Notes: generated by a model not told the origin, from the letters alone. DNA of 36,076 nt from Herbinix sp. (GCA_029256105.1 JAQSYO010000033.1:1-36076), one strand, 5' to 3'. Counted from the first letter of the stretch, positions 25,466 to 34,125 are shown. A program made the numbers and translations.

Positions 25466-26548
25466 ATGCGACTTCGCTATGCATTGATTGGTTGTGGACG
25501 TATTTCTCCAAATCATATCGCGGCAGCGATTGAAAATAGTCTTGAAATTACAGCTTTATGCGACATTGTAACGAAGAATATGGAAGATAAGATAATAAAG
25601 TTCCACCTTCCTGAAACTATGCTTAGGTATACTAATTATAAGGAAATGCTTGAAAAAGAAAAGCTGGATGTGGTTGCAATTGCCACAGAGAGTGGTAAGC
25701 ATGCACAGATAGCTTTGGATTGTATTGCTGCAGGATGCAACCTTATTATTGAGAAACCTATTTCACTTTCCTTAGCAGATGCGGATGCCATAATCAAGAA
25801 TGCGAAAGAAAAAGGAGTTAAGGTTTGTGCCTGCCATCAAAATCGCTTTAATAAATCGATAATAAAAATCAGAGAAGCTATTGAGACTGAACGATTTGGT
25901 AGATTATTCCATGGCTCTGCCCATATAAGATGGAATAGAAATGAAAGTTACTATAAGCAGGCTTCATGGCGTGGAACATGGGAACAGGATGGCGGAGCGC
26001 TAATGAATCAGTGTATCCATAATATAGATCTCCTACGTTGGATGATGGGTGATAATATTGAACTTGTAATAGCAATGACAGATAACTTAAATCATGATTA
26101 TATTGAAACGGAAGATTTTGGTATTGCTCTTATCCGCTTTGCTAATGGTAGTTATGGAGTTATTGAAGGTACAACTAACGTTTTTCCGAATGATTTGGAA
26201 GAAACACTGTATATTTGTGGAGAAAAGGGTACAATTAAGGCGGGTGGTAAGTCTATAAATACTATTGACGAATGGCATTTTGCTGATGAAACAGAGGATT
26301 CCAATCAAATAAAGACATTTTTTCAAGAAGATCCCCCAAATGTATACGGGTATGGGCATTACCCTCTTTATAAAGATGTTATTAATGCCATTGAAAACGA
26401 TAGACAGCCATTAGTTAATGCAGAAGCAGGAAGAAGAGCAATTGAGCTTGTCCTTGCGATTTATGAATCGGCTGCCAGCGGTGCTTGCGTAAGGTTGCCC
26501 TTGAAACAAGGCAGTACCCTAGATTATAAAGGAAGGTTTAGAAAATGA
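25466..26548 (+). CDS. wbpB: Gfo/Idh-family sugar-nucleotide 3-dehydrogenase (WbpB type)
   Basis: Oxidises C3 of UDP-GlcNAcA to the 3-keto sugar for transamination. The 360 residues contain an N-terminal Rossmann fold ([13 protein letters not shown]), the EKPISLS motif with the family's catalytic-site Lys, CACHQNRFN, and [16 protein letters not shown] containing the conserved His/Asp. I chose the ATG at 25466, which has AGGAGGT eight bases upstream, rather than the in-frame start at 25421 inside wbpA. It overlaps the next gene by four bases (ATGA), indicating translational coupling. Confidence 0.88.
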   Translation: MRLRYALIGCGRISPNHIAAAIENSLEITALCDIVTKNMEDKIIKFHLPETMLRYTNYKEMLEKEKLDVVAIATESGKHAQIALDCIAAGCNLIIEKPISLSLADADAIIKNAKEKGVKVCACHQNRFNKSIIKIREAIETERFGRLFHGSAHIRWNRNESYYKQASWRGTWEQDGGALMNQCIHNIDLLRWMMGDNIELVIAMTDNLNHDYIETEDFGIALIRFANGSYGVIEGTTNVFPNDLEETLYICGEKGTIKAGGKSINTIDEWHFADETEDSNQIKTFFQEDPPNVYGYGHYPLYKDVINAIENDRQPLVNAEAGRRAIELVLAIYESAASGACVRLPLKQGSTLDYKGRFRK

Positions 26549-27126
26549 GTTATTTTGTGCATGAAAGTAGCTTTGTAGAGGAAGGGGTAGATATTGGTGA
26601 TGGTACAAAGATATGGCATTTCTGTCATATACAGAAAGGCGCTCAGATTGGCAAAAACTGCTCCCTTGGGCAAAATATAAACATTTCAAATAATGTAAAG
26701 ATAGGAAACGGAGTTAAGATCCAGAACAACGTTTCTGTATACGAAGGAGTAGAGTTGGAGGATTACGTGTTTTGTGGACCGTCTATGGTATTTACAAATG
26801 ATCTTACGCCAAGAAGTAAGTATCCGAAGGGTAGTACAGGATACAATATGACGATTGTTAAATTTGGAGCTTCAATTGGAGCGAATGCGACCATTGTTTG
26901 TGGTATTAACATAGGAAGATGGGCTATGATTGCTGCAGGAGCAGTAGTAACAAAGAATGTTCCTAATTATGCATTAATGGCAGGAGTTCCTGCACAGCAA
27001 ATTGGCTATGTTTGTGAATGTGGAAAGACATTACCGGAAGGGTTGAATTGTAGGATTTGTAATAGGAAATATTTTCTTGGAAACAATGGACTTCAGGAAA
27101 AAGGTGATAAAAATGCAGTTTCGTGA
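26545..27126 (+). CDS. wbpD: Left-handed beta-helix N-acetyltransferase (WbpD type)
   Basis: Acetylates the 3-amino group of UDP-GlcNAc(3NH2)A using acetyl-CoA. The 193 residues are mostly hexapeptide repeats ([77 protein letters not shown]), the left-handed beta-helix of trimeric acyltransferases. A C-terminal CECG...CRIC pair forms a small zinc-ribbon-like tail. The overlaps with the genes on both sides (4 and 14 bases) show it is part of the same translated unit. Confidence 0.88.
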   Translation: MSYFVHESSFVEEGVDIGDGTKIWHFCHIQKGAQIGKNCSLGQNINISNNVKIGNGVKIQNNVSVYEGVELEDYVFCGPSMVFTNDLTPRSKYPKGSTGYNMTIVKFGASIGANATIVCGINIGRWAMIAAGAVVTKNVPNYALMAGVPAQQIGYVCECGKTLPEGLNCRICNRKYFLGNNGLQEKGDKNAVS

Positions 27127-28240
27127 TTTGCATACTCAATATCAAAAATATAAGAAAAGCATTGATTCTGAAATACAGGAAGTATTATTAAGTACTAATT
27201 TTATTGATGGAAAAGAAGTTAATGAAATAGAGACACGTTTAGCTGAATATGTTGGAGTCAAAAATTGCATTACCTGTGCCAACGGAACAGATGCTATGAC
27301 CTTGGTTATGATGGCATGGGGGATAAGTAACGGTGATGCTGTATTCTTACCGGATTTCACATTCTTTTCAACGGGTGAGATAGTTGCACTTGCAGGTGCA
27401 TCTCCCATATTTGTAGATGTGGACAGAGATACATTTAATATTGATACAAAAAAGCTGGAGGAAGCGATTCGAAGGATAATTGAAGACGGTAAATTGATAC
27501 CTAAAGTCATTATTCCGGTTGATTTGTTTGGGTTACCGGCAAATCATTATGAAATTGAGACAATTGCTAAGAAATACAAATTGTCGGTTTTGGTTGATAG
27601 TGCGCAGGGATTTGGTGGTAATATAAGAGGGCAAAGAGCCGGGAGTTTTGGCAAAGCTGCAACGACTTCCTTCTTCCCTTCAAAACCCTTAGGGTGTTAT
27701 GGCGATGGTGGCGCTATTTTTACGAATGATGAAGAGTTGGCACAAAGAATAAAATCCTTAAAGGTGCATGGCCGCGGCAAGGATAAATATGATAATGTAA
27801 GACTTGGAATAAACTCACGATTGGATACGCTTCAAGCAGGTGTATTAAAGGTAAAGTTAAAAGCATTCATTGATCACGAGCTTGAAGATGTAAATCAGGT
27901 TTATCAAATTTATAATAACAGATTAAAAGATGCTGTTGAAGTACCAATCATTCCGGAGGGATTTTATTCGAGTTTTGCGCAGTATACAATAAAGCTTAAA
28001 AATAGAGATCAAAGGGATAGGTTACAAGCCGAACTGGCTAACAAAAAGATACCAAGTATGATATATTACAACAAACCATTGCACAAACAACGTGCATTTC
28101 AAAATCAAGAATATGTAGAGGAGGATTTTTGTGTGGCTAATGTACTTAGTGATATAGTGCTTTCACTACCAATGCACCCATATCTAACAGAGGAAGATAT
28201 TGATGAGGTGTGTAATCTGATAACTTTATGTTGTAAATAA
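27113..28240 (+). CDS. wbpE: DegT/DnrJ/EryC1 sugar aminotransferase (WbpE type)
   Basis: PLP enzyme that converts the 3-keto sugar to UDP-GlcNAc(3NH2)A with glutamate. The 375 residues carry [14 protein letters not shown], the PVDLFGLPA and VDSAQGFGG region (Asp contacting PLP), and the Schiff-base Lys191 in [28 protein letters not shown] is also typical. I use the ATG at 27113, with AAGGTG upstream, rather than an in-frame ATG at 27077 within wbpD; the result is a normal N-terminus ([14 protein letters not shown]). No WbpI-like 2-epimerase follows in this window, so the operon product would be the gluco-configured sugar. Confidence 0.9.
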   Translation: MQFRDLHTQYQKYKKSIDSEIQEVLLSTNFIDGKEVNEIETRLAEYVGVKNCITCANGTDAMTLVMMAWGISNGDAVFLPDFTFFSTGEIVALAGASPIFVDVDRDTFNIDTKKLEEAIRRIIEDGKLIPKVIIPVDLFGLPANHYEIETIAKKYKLSVLVDSAQGFGGNIRGQRAGSFGKAATTSFFPSKPLGCYGDGGAIFTNDEELAQRIKSLKVHGRGKDKYDNVRLGINSRLDTLQAGVLKVKLKAFIDHELEDVNQVYQIYNNRLKDAVEVPIIPEGFYSSFAQYTIKLKNRDQRDRLQAELANKKIPSMIYYNKPLHKQRAFQNQEYVEEDFCVANVLSDIVLSLPMHPYLTEEDIDEVCNLITLCCK

Positions 28241-28248
28241 AACGTTAG

Positions 28249-28296
28249 CCCTAAAGTGGAGGTTTCGTTATGAGACATTCACCTTGGGGTTTTTTG
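28249..28296 (+). terminator. Intrinsic terminator of the wbp-like operon
   Basis: CCCTAAAGTG (28249-28258) pairs with CACCTTGGGG (28280-28289) with one mismatch and a G-U, plus an inner GTTTC/GAGAC stem, then a T run to 28296. Confidence 0.75.
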
Positions 28297-28614
28297 TACT
28301 TTATATACATTGTTTGTGACACCGGTAGTAAATATTGCATTAAACGCATGAAAGCACCCAATCCATTCTCAAAGAGTTAGAGATTTAAGGAACCGGAACA
28401 GAAATATAAAGTCATCATATATTATAATAAGATATAAGGTATTGCAAAAAAACATTAAAAACGTCAATAAATTACATTTTATGTAACGTTGCAATGGAAT
28501 TGTGATGTGAAGTTATGTATTAAAGTCTAGACATAATCACAGGGTAGGTTAGTATATCGTATTGTGTTGAAACAAATACCTTATATTATTTTATGAATAG
28601 AAGGTGTATTATCA
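28297..28614. other. Non-coding region before the repeat-protein gene
   Basis: AT-rich, no gene seen. The only candidate signal is a sigma-K-like promoter: AACA at 28397-28400 (the AC at 28398-28399) and CATATATTA at 28416-28424, with 16 bases between AC and CATA. It would give a leader of about 185 bases. Such matches also arise by chance in AT-rich DNA. Confidence 0.35.
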
Positions 28615-29511
28615 TTGGCTAATAGTATAATTTTTCAGAATAATGCAGAACAATTGAAAGCTTCGGTTTTTGGGTATAACAGTACAAATAGTACTTATGA
28701 AGCTCTTCAAATAAATAATAATGGAGAACTGAAAGTTAATACAGGAACTGCTCCAATTCAGATTGGAACGGTAAGTAATATAGGAACCTTAAACAAGGTA
28801 GCAACAGTCGGAACTTTAAATAAAGTAGCGATAGTCGGAACAATAAACAAAGTAGCTCTTTTGGGTACCTTAAGCAGAGTAGCTATGATTGGAACCTTAG
28901 GAACCTTAAACAAGGTAGCTACGGTTGGAACCTTAGGAACCTTAAACAAGGTAGCAACAGTCGGAACTTTAAATAAGGTAGCGATTGTTGGAACCATAAA
29001 CAATGTAGCTCTTTTAGGAACCTTAAACAGAGTAGCAACGGTTGGAACCTTAGGAACCTTAAACAAGGTGGCAACAGTAGGAACTTTAAATAACGTAGCG
29101 ATTGTTGGAACATTGAACAAAGTTGCTTTATTGGGAACTTTAACAAATGTAGTTGGAACAGTTAAACTTAATTTGGTTGATCGTATTTTTGATTCGATTA
29201 CTCAAACAATTGCAGTAGCAGCGTCCACAGTAACTTATACTAATCTGATAAATATTTCTAAATATGAAGATACTTCCTGGTACTTAAGAAATATTACTAC
29301 AACGAATAGAATAGTATCGATACAATTAACAGCAACCCCTAGTTCAAATTTAACAACTTATCCACGGGTTTTAATTTCAGAAACCACAACAATAAACGCT
29401 ACTCCACATGTTGTAACAAACGATTACTATTTGAAATACATTTCGGCACAAATCAGTAATACTGCAACAATACCTCAAAGTGTAGTTGTAGTATTTAATG
29501 GTAGATATTAA
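28615..29511 (+). CDS. Surface-type protein built on GTLNKVA-type nine-residue repeats
   Basis: A 298-residue protein of unknown function. After about 50 residues comes a region (about 51-185) of near-perfect nine-residue units, GTLNKVATV, GTLNKVAIV, GTINKVALL and variants, in which some units are preceded by a lone GTL. Every third side chain pattern is hydrophobic/small, which suggests a beta-solenoid. The last 110 residues (VDRIFDSITQTIAVAA to the C-terminus) form a Thr-rich beta domain that resembles the DUF6385 type seen in clostridial proteins. There is no signal peptide. Neighbouring glycosyltransferases make a glycosylated spore or cell surface protein likely, as an inference. The TTG at 28615 follows AAGGTG. 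Confidence 0.75.
   Translation: MANSIIFQNNAEQLKASVFGYNSTNSTYEALQINNNGELKVNTGTAPIQIGTVSNIGTLNKVATVGTLNKVAIVGTINKVALLGTLSRVAMIGTLGTLNKVATVGTLGTLNKVATVGTLNKVAIVGTINNVALLGTLNRVATVGTLGTLNKVATVGTLNNVAIVGTLNKVALLGTLTNVVGTVKLNLVDRIFDSITQTIAVAASTVTYTNLINISKYEDTSWYLRNITTTNRIVSIQLTATPSSNLTTYPRVLISETTTINATPHVVTNDYYLKYISAQISNTATIPQSVVVVFNGRY
28780..29161 (+). repeat. 27-bp coding tandem repeats of the GTLNKVA protein
   Basis: About fourteen 27-base units, several nearly identical (GGAACCTTAAACAAGGTAGC in most), with nine-base GGAACCTTA insertions before some. The identity at DNA level implies recent expansion or gene conversion, so repeat number may vary between strains. Confidence 0.85.
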
Positions 29512-29517
29512 TAAAAA

Positions 29518-29549
29518 ACATAGGAGTTCTATGAACTCCTATGTGCTTT
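29518..29549 (+). terminator. Hairpin terminator after the repeat-protein gene
   Basis: ACATAGGAGTTC (29518-29529) pairs perfectly with GAACTCCTATGT (29533-29544) around TAT, followed by CTTTT; the A run on the other side could also serve the minus strand. Confidence 0.85.
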
Positions 29550-29604
29550 TATCGAGCAGATATGTTTAGAACTAAATGCGATAAATCAATAAAGGTGGTA
29601 GTAT

Positions 29605-31386
29605 ATGAATAAAGGAATAAGCTTATGTATGATTGTAAAAAATGAAGAGGATAATCTTAACAGATGCCTTAATAGTATTAAAGATATAATAGATGAAATA
29701 GTTATCGTAGATACCGGTTCTACTGATAAAACGATTGCCATATCTGAAAGCTTTGGTGCAAAAGTGTATCATTTTCCATGGACAAATAGCTTCAGTGAAG
29801 CAAGAAATGAATCATTAAAATACGCTACAAAAGAATGGATACTCATCATGGATGCTGATGATGAATTTTGCAGTGAGGACAAAGAAAAGTTGATACAATT
29901 AATTGATAATTGTACGGAAGAAAACCTTCTCTATTACTTTGAAACACTTAATTACAGCGGGAGCTTTGCTGACAGTAACAATATTAGTATCAATTTAAAT
30001 CCTCGCCTATTTAAAAATAATTATGGTTATCAATATGAAGGAGAAGTGCATAATCAGCTTGTAAATCACCAAAACAATAAGAGGGATGTAAATATTCCGA
30101 TCAGAATTTACCATTATGGTTATTTAGACACCAATATTAAAGAAAAAAAGAAAAGAGAAAGAAATATTTCTCTTTTGAAAGAACAGTTAAAAAGTGAGCC
30201 AAGTAATAAATATGCCTGCTTTAATCTAGGAAATGAATATTTTGCGCTGGATGATATACATAAAGCATTAAATTATTATTACAAGTCATATGAGGATTTT
30301 AGTCCAAATGTAGGATATGGATATATTCTTATTATCAGAATAGTGATCGCTAACTATTATTTGGGGTTATATGATAAAGCATTAGAATTTGCTGAAACAG
30401 GCTTACAGTATTATCCTAACTTTACTGATCTGTATTTTTTTCAAGCCAATATATATAAATCGATGGGGAGATATACACTTGCCATACGATCATATGAAAA
30501 GTGCCTTGAAATAGGAGAGGCACCATCTGAGTTGAAGTTTTTATATGGAACAGGGAGCTTTAAAGCGATATATGAGTTAGGTAATTGTTATCTGGAATTA
30601 AAGGATTATCATATCGCATTTCGTTATTTTAATGATACAATTAAGGCTAAAAAGGACTTTATTATTCCTGTTTATCGAATTGCGCATATATTAAAGGAAG
30701 AACAGACGCCATTAGCGGAGTTTAAAAAGGTTATTGAAAATTTTTTTGAAGAAACTACCAGAGCTTATATTATTATTGCAGATGTTTTTTATTCGGAGGG
30801 ATATTATAGTTCTGCATTGGAATATATAGAGAAATGTGAAAAAAATGGTATCAACTCAGAAGACATCATGATATTAAAATTAAAAGCGCTTATAAGAAGC
30901 GGAGAGTTTGAACAGTGTATTCAAATGAATACACTACAAAAGGAAAGTACATTTTATATGAATGCTTCAATGTATAAAGTGATTTGTTACCTATTATCTG
31001 ATAGAAAACAACTTGCAGAATCAGTTATGAATAGTTTCGATTGCACCACATTATCAAACAGCAATCATAAAATGTTTGATGTATATAAACAGTTTATGAA
31101 TCTATTGAATAAGGAACCTACACAGGTATTATCTGAGGATGAGAGCGAAAAGGGGTATACGGGCTTTATACTTGAAATTTGCGAAATACTTCTTATTAAT
31201 AAAAAATTTGATGAGTTTGAAGTGGCATTAAATTTATTGAATTTAATTAGTGATAAAACGGTACTACTTCAGCTTGGGAAATTATATGATAGAAATGGTT
31301 ATAAGGATATGGGGAAAAAGGAAATAATTAGATCAATAAAATTATTTGAAGTGTATGATAAAGAAGCATTGGAGATTTTAAAGTAA
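29605..31386 (+). CDS. GT2 glycosyltransferase with C-terminal TPR repeats
   Basis: A 593-residue cytosolic protein. Residues 1-190 are a GT2 domain of the SunS-like type: SLCMIVKNEEDNLNRCLNSI, IVDTGSTDKT, then the metal-binding MDADDEF and EGEVHNQL. From about 195 the chain is helical TPR repeats (KYACFNLGNEYFALDDIHKAL, ALEFAETGLQYYPN, AIRSYEKCLEIGE, SALEYIEKCEKNGI). Enzymes of this architecture glycosylate proteins, for example SunS in bacteria and putative spore-surface transferases in C. difficile. It lies directly after the repeat protein, a plausible substrate. GGTGG is the ribosome binding site. Confidence 0.87.
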   Translation: MNKGISLCMIVKNEEDNLNRCLNSIKDIIDEIVIVDTGSTDKTIAISESFGAKVYHFPWTNSFSEARNESLKYATKEWILIMDADDEFCSEDKEKLIQLIDNCTEENLLYYFETLNYSGSFADSNNISINLNPRLFKNNYGYQYEGEVHNQLVNHQNNKRDVNIPIRIYHYGYLDTNIKEKKKRERNISLLKEQLKSEPSNKYACFNLGNEYFALDDIHKALNYYYKSYEDFSPNVGYGYILIIRIVIANYYLGLYDKALEFAETGLQYYPNFTDLYFFQANIYKSMGRYTLAIRSYEKCLEIGEAPSELKFLYGTGSFKAIYELGNCYLELKDYHIAFRYFNDTIKAKKDFIIPVYRIAHILKEEQTPLAEFKKVIENFFEETTRAYIIIADVFYSEGYYSSALEYIEKCEKNGINSEDIMILKLKALIRSGEFEQCIQMNTLQKESTFYMNASMYKVICYLLSDRKQLAESVMNSFDCTTLSNSNHKMFDVYKQFMNLLNKEPTQVLSEDESEKGYTGFILEICEILLINKKFDEFEVALNLLNLISDKTVLLQLGKLYDRNGYKDMGKKEIIRSIKLFEVYDKEALEILK

Positions 31387-31435
31387 AAATATTTCAACTG
31401 TCTATTTGGGTATTTTCTAAAACATAAAGTAAAAG

Positions 31436-31503
31436 AAGCTTTTCTTGATCACTTCGATCCTAAAGATCTCCTTAGATGGAATCCAGGTAGAAAAGGCTTT
31501 TTA
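31436..31503 (+). terminator. Terminator-like hairpin after the GT2-TPR gene
   Basis: AAGCTTTTCT (31436-31445) pairs with AGAAAAGGCTT (31489-31499) with one bulge, then TTTT. The interior holds GATC-rich short pairings. Confidence 0.65.
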
Positions 31504-31556
31504 TTGTTATAAATCTGAATTTTTATTATATTTTATTTATTTAAGGAGGCTGTATC

Positions 31557-32408
31557 ATGTTACCGTCCGACTGTACAAAGCAAAAACATATTGATTATAA
31601 AATTGCTGAAATAAATTCATATAATAAGAATGCGGATACGTATAGCGACGTTATGAGTATTGGAAAGAATAGTCATGGATATGAAGCTCGGATTTTAATT
31701 AAGTTTAATTTTAACCATTTACCTGAAAATACACGAATTTTAAATGCCTCTTTATCAATATTTGTAACAAAAGGCACTAAGCTTGAATTGCAAGGGTACA
31801 ATCTAAATTCAGAATGGAATGTTCGCAATATAAACTGGATAAATCAGCCATCTATTGATTTTTCTACAAAAGTATTTGAGAAAACAATTTCAAAATGTGG
31901 AAAGTATTACATTGACTTGACGGATCAGGTAAACCATTGGTTTGAATATCCGGAAGATAATTATGGATTGGTTCTTATGAGTACAGATATGTCAGGTTAT
32001 GATTATATACAAATTTGCACCGAGAAGAGAACGGATGATAATCTATCACTATTGTTAGCGTATTGTGTTGAAGCAGATATTCATATAGTTCCGAAGTTTT
32101 TTGAATATAGAGAAGATATTAAGGTATCGCAGGATTCTGAATATTTTACGACAGGATGTAATATTTCATTGGTGACGACAGTTTCATATTTTATTAAAAA
32201 TAATACTAATGCATCAATCACTGTTATTGCTGAAAACAGCCCTGATGATGTGAATTATGCGAAAGAAATTCAAACGATTATTATTCCAACTGGATCATGT
32301 AGTTTATTAGTTCCGATTAACTTCAGTAAGTATATTAGACTATCAATAAGCGTACCTCCCTGTGCCAATACAGCAATTATTAATATATGGCTGAATTTAC
32401 AGCAATAA
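31557..32408 (+). CDS. DNRLRE-like surface protein with C-terminal DUF6385-like domain
   Basis: A 283-residue protein without a signal peptide. Residues about 5-170 fit the DNRLRE/disaggregatase-type jellyroll: RILIKFNFNHLPENTRILNA, ASLSIFV, WNVRNINWINQPS, IDLTDQVNHWF and NYGLVLMS. Residues about 185-283 form a second beta domain resembling the tail of the repeat protein at 28615. Its place in the same region and the shared domain type suggest the two belong to one surface layer. AAGGAGG precedes the ATG at 31557. The exact function is unknown. Confidence 0.72.
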   Translation: MLPSDCTKQKHIDYKIAEINSYNKNADTYSDVMSIGKNSHGYEARILIKFNFNHLPENTRILNASLSIFVTKGTKLELQGYNLNSEWNVRNINWINQPSIDFSTKVFEKTISKCGKYYIDLTDQVNHWFEYPEDNYGLVLMSTDMSGYDYIQICTEKRTDDNLSLLLAYCVEADIHIVPKFFEYREDIKVSQDSEYFTTGCNISLVTTVSYFIKNNTNASITVIAENSPDDVNYAKEIQTIIIPTGSCSLLVPINFSKYIRLSISVPPCANTAIINIWLNLQQ

Positions 32409-32440
32409 TGTTATGAAATATTTCACAATAATATATTTTG

Positions 32441-32474
32441 ATAAAGTCTATTTCAAAAAATGGACTTTATTTTT
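32441..32474 (+). terminator. Intrinsic terminator after the DNRLRE-like gene
   Basis: ATAAAGTCTATT (32441-32452) pairs with AATGGACTTTAT (32459-32470, one G-U) around a short loop, then T's to 32474. Confidence 0.85.
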
Positions 32475-32812
32475 ATATACACTATCCAGTACCCCCGAAA
32501 ACAAAACTTTCAATGCCGGACCATCCACGCTCTCTGGACTGTCAAATCTGCGCAGTTAAACTTCTCAGAAATCCCGTTTACAATCAAATGATGGACACGA
32601 TAGGTAAGTATATTGTGGATGTGAACTTCGATGGCTATAAGGATGTAATAATTCTGAACAGCTTTTGTGGCGTGTATTCTTTCAGTATTTTTATTACATC
32701 AAACAGTAATTTATTATCATCAACAATAGACACTTTTTATAGTTATAATACCACAATTATAGAAAACGACGTTCATGTAATAAAAAACGACGTTCATGTA
32801 TCTGTCAATTGA
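32475..32812 (+). pseudogene. Probable gene remnant with an XAC2610/FG-GAP-like motif
   Basis: The frame is open from 32438 to 32812, but its only possible start (TTG at 32438) lies at the edge of the preceding terminator and lacks a ribosome binding site. Residues around DVNFDGYKDVIILNSFCGVY match the Ca-binding-like motif (D-x-N-x-DG) of FG-GAP or XAC2610-type proteins, usually found near the C-terminus of a larger exported protein. The end is odd: NDVHV occurs twice, encoded by AACGACGTTCATGTA repeated with a 21-base period (32765 and 32786). I read it as the tail of a gene whose front is lost; an ATG at 32512 could allow a shorter product. Confidence 0.45.
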
Positions 32813-32836
32813 CAAATGGTAATAAATGGATAATAT
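32809..32836 (+). promoter_or_regulatory. Predicted promoter of the secreted-protein gene
   Basis: TTGACA (32809-32814, inside the palindrome TGTCAATTGACA) and TAATAT (32831-32836) are spaced 16 bases. The start point would fall near 32843, where the shared 15-bp element begins. The -10 box is weak. Confidence 0.45.
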
Positions 32837-32842
32837 TTATGT

Positions 32843-32866
32843 TATCTACCAATGATATATATCATT
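32843..32866 (+). promoter_or_regulatory. Shared 15-bp element, copy 1, with an adjoining 16-bp palindrome
   Basis: TATCTACCAATGATA (32843-32857) overlaps the perfect palindrome AATGATATATATCATT (32851-32866), which ends just before the ribosome binding site AAAGGAG. The same 15 bases occur inverted at 33417-33431. Likely an operator; an RNA hairpin masking the ribosome binding site is an alternative. Confidence 0.55.
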
Positions 32867-32882
32867 AAAAAGGAGAAGTGCT

Positions 32883-33374
32883 ATGAAAAAATTAATGAGA
32901 ACGGTTTTATCTTCTATATTATGCGTAGCTATCTTATTTATTTCATCGCTACCGCAAGTTGCTAACGCAGCTGTAAAATCTAATCCATTACCAGTAAATG
33001 CTCAAGAAGGAATAACAACATTAACACCAACATCCAGTGGTATAATGGCAGCAGCTGCATCAACAACATCAACTTATTGGATATCAAGAGGAACAGACGG
33101 CTTAGCTTTTTGCAAAAGTAGTGTAACGTGGACATATACGGGAAGCGCAATAACTGCGAGCGATGCGTGGCAAGAAATTTCTGGTATATTTGTACAAAAA
33201 GGTGGAATTAGAAAGCTAACTACTTCTACTTCTACAAAGGAATATTGGAATGCTACAACCACATTCCTTGTTGGAGCGGTAGTAGGTGGTGTAACACTAG
33301 GTTATAGTAAAGATTGGGTTGACCAGATAATAGTAAACGCTAACGGTTCTGCCTCCGTTGTTTGGGCTAACTAA
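32883..33374 (+). CDS. Exported protein of unknown family, first gene of an ABC cassette
   Basis: A 163-residue protein. Residues 1-29 are a clear signal peptide (MKKLMRTVLSSILCVAILFI with a VANA-A cleavage site). The mature part is Ser/Thr-rich, has one Cys (FCKSS), an Ala-rich stretch (GIMAAAAS), and alternating beta-type sequence (TYWISRGTDGLAFC, ISGIFVQKGGIRKL, VNANGSASVVW). A Gly/Val-rich segment (FLVGAVVGGVTLGY) may be membrane-active or a buried strand. I do not recognise the family. The neighbouring ABC transporter and small membrane peptide suggest a bacteriocin-like, signalling or self-protection role, but this is inference. Confidence 0.7.
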   Translation: MKKLMRTVLSSILCVAILFISSLPQVANAAVKSNPLPVNAQEGITTLTPTSSGIMAAAASTTSTYWISRGTDGLAFCKSSVTWTYTGSAITASDAWQEISGIFVQKGGIRKLTTSTSTKEYWNATTTFLVGAVVGGVTLGYSKDWVDQIIVNANGSASVVWAN

Positions 33375-33406
33375 TTTGTCTTTTGCTACAAGTCAATAAT
33401 AAAAAA

Positions 33407-33431
33407 TATACATATGTATCATTGGTAGATA
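33407..33431 (+). promoter_or_regulatory. Shared 15-bp element, copy 2 (inverted), before the ABC ATPase
   Basis: TATCATTGGTAGATA (33417-33431) is the exact reverse complement of copy 1. It overlaps the palindrome ATACATATGTAT (33408-33419). A weak promoter (TTGCTA at 33383, TATACA at 33407) would start transcription within it, the same geometry as copy 1. Confidence 0.55.
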
Positions 33432-33453
33432 TTATATGTGAGGAGGGATAGAA

Positions 33454-34125
33454 ATGGTGTTATTTACTGACTTTTCAAAAAGTTATTCAAAAAAGAATGT
33501 AATTAATAAATCAAATTTTGAATTAAAAAATAATAAGATTTCATTTATAATGGGACCGAATGGCTCAGGGAAAACAACACTTATTAAATGTATGTATGAC
33601 ATGGAAGATTATCATGGTAACATATCTTTCAATAGTACAAGTGTCGAGCAAGTGAGAGATAAATCATTGGTGATTTGGGATGATTGCCCTTTCTATACAA
33701 ATCTAAGTGGGATTGATAATTTAATAATATTTTCTGAAGGAAAAAAAACAAAAAAACAAATTATAAACATTGCAAAAAGTTTTATTGATTATGAATTATT
33801 AATAACTAAAGTAAAAAAGTATTCTTATGGCCAGAAGAAAAAACTAGCATTAATATTAATTGATATACTTGAACCGGAATATCTAATAATGGATGAAATC
33901 ACAAATGGTTTAGATTATGATGCTATAAGAAACCTAAAAGATTATATAAGAAACTGGTCTAAAAAAATGACTATATTACTTACTGGCCATCAGTTTGGAT
34001 TCTATAATGATTTAATTGATGATTTATTTATAATCAAAAACAATCAAATATCTTTAATAGTAGAAAATTTTGCAAACAGTGAGTTAAAATTGGAGGATAT
34101 TTATGATGAAGAAATACATATATAA
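33454..34125 (+). CDS. ABC transporter ATP-binding protein
   Basis: A 223-residue ATPase subunit. Walker A is GPNGSGKTT (34-42), the signature is YSYGQKKKLAL in place of LSGGQ, Walker B is YLIMDEITNGLD and the H-loop His is in LLTGHQFG. The chain is shorter than most (about 230-300) but has all ATP-binding motifs. It overlaps the permease gene by 23 bases, so the two make one transporter. AGGAGG is the ribosome binding site. Small two-gene ABC-2 systems of this sort often export peptides or protect against them; the cargo is not readable from the sequence. Confidence 0.9.
   Translation: MVLFTDFSKSYSKKNVINKSNFELKNNKISFIMGPNGSGKTTLIKCMYDMEDYHGNISFNSTSVEQVRDKSLVIWDDCPFYTNLSGIDNLIIFSEGKKTKKQIINIAKSFIDYELLITKVKKYSYGQKKKLALILIDILEPEYLIMDEITNGLDYDAIRNLKDYIRNWSKKMTILLTGHQFGFYNDLIDDLFIIKNNQISLIVENFANSELKLEDIYDEEIHI

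Noticed and set aside
28758..29120. Long open frame on the minus strand opposite the repeat protein (VPTIATLFK-type repeats)
   Set aside because: It is only the antisense of the 27-bp repeat, which keeps all frames open; no start region, ribosome binding site or conserved context supports it.
31423..31431. Sigma-K-like -10 box CATAAAGTA before the DNRLRE-like gene
   Set aside because: No AC at the right distance upstream, and a terminator-like hairpin lies between it and the gene.
32883..33374. Lactococcin 972-type bacteriocin for the exported protein
   Set aside because: It is longer than that family and lacks the recognisable Tyr/His-rich Gly-x-Trp pattern; only the gene order with an ABC transporter is similar.
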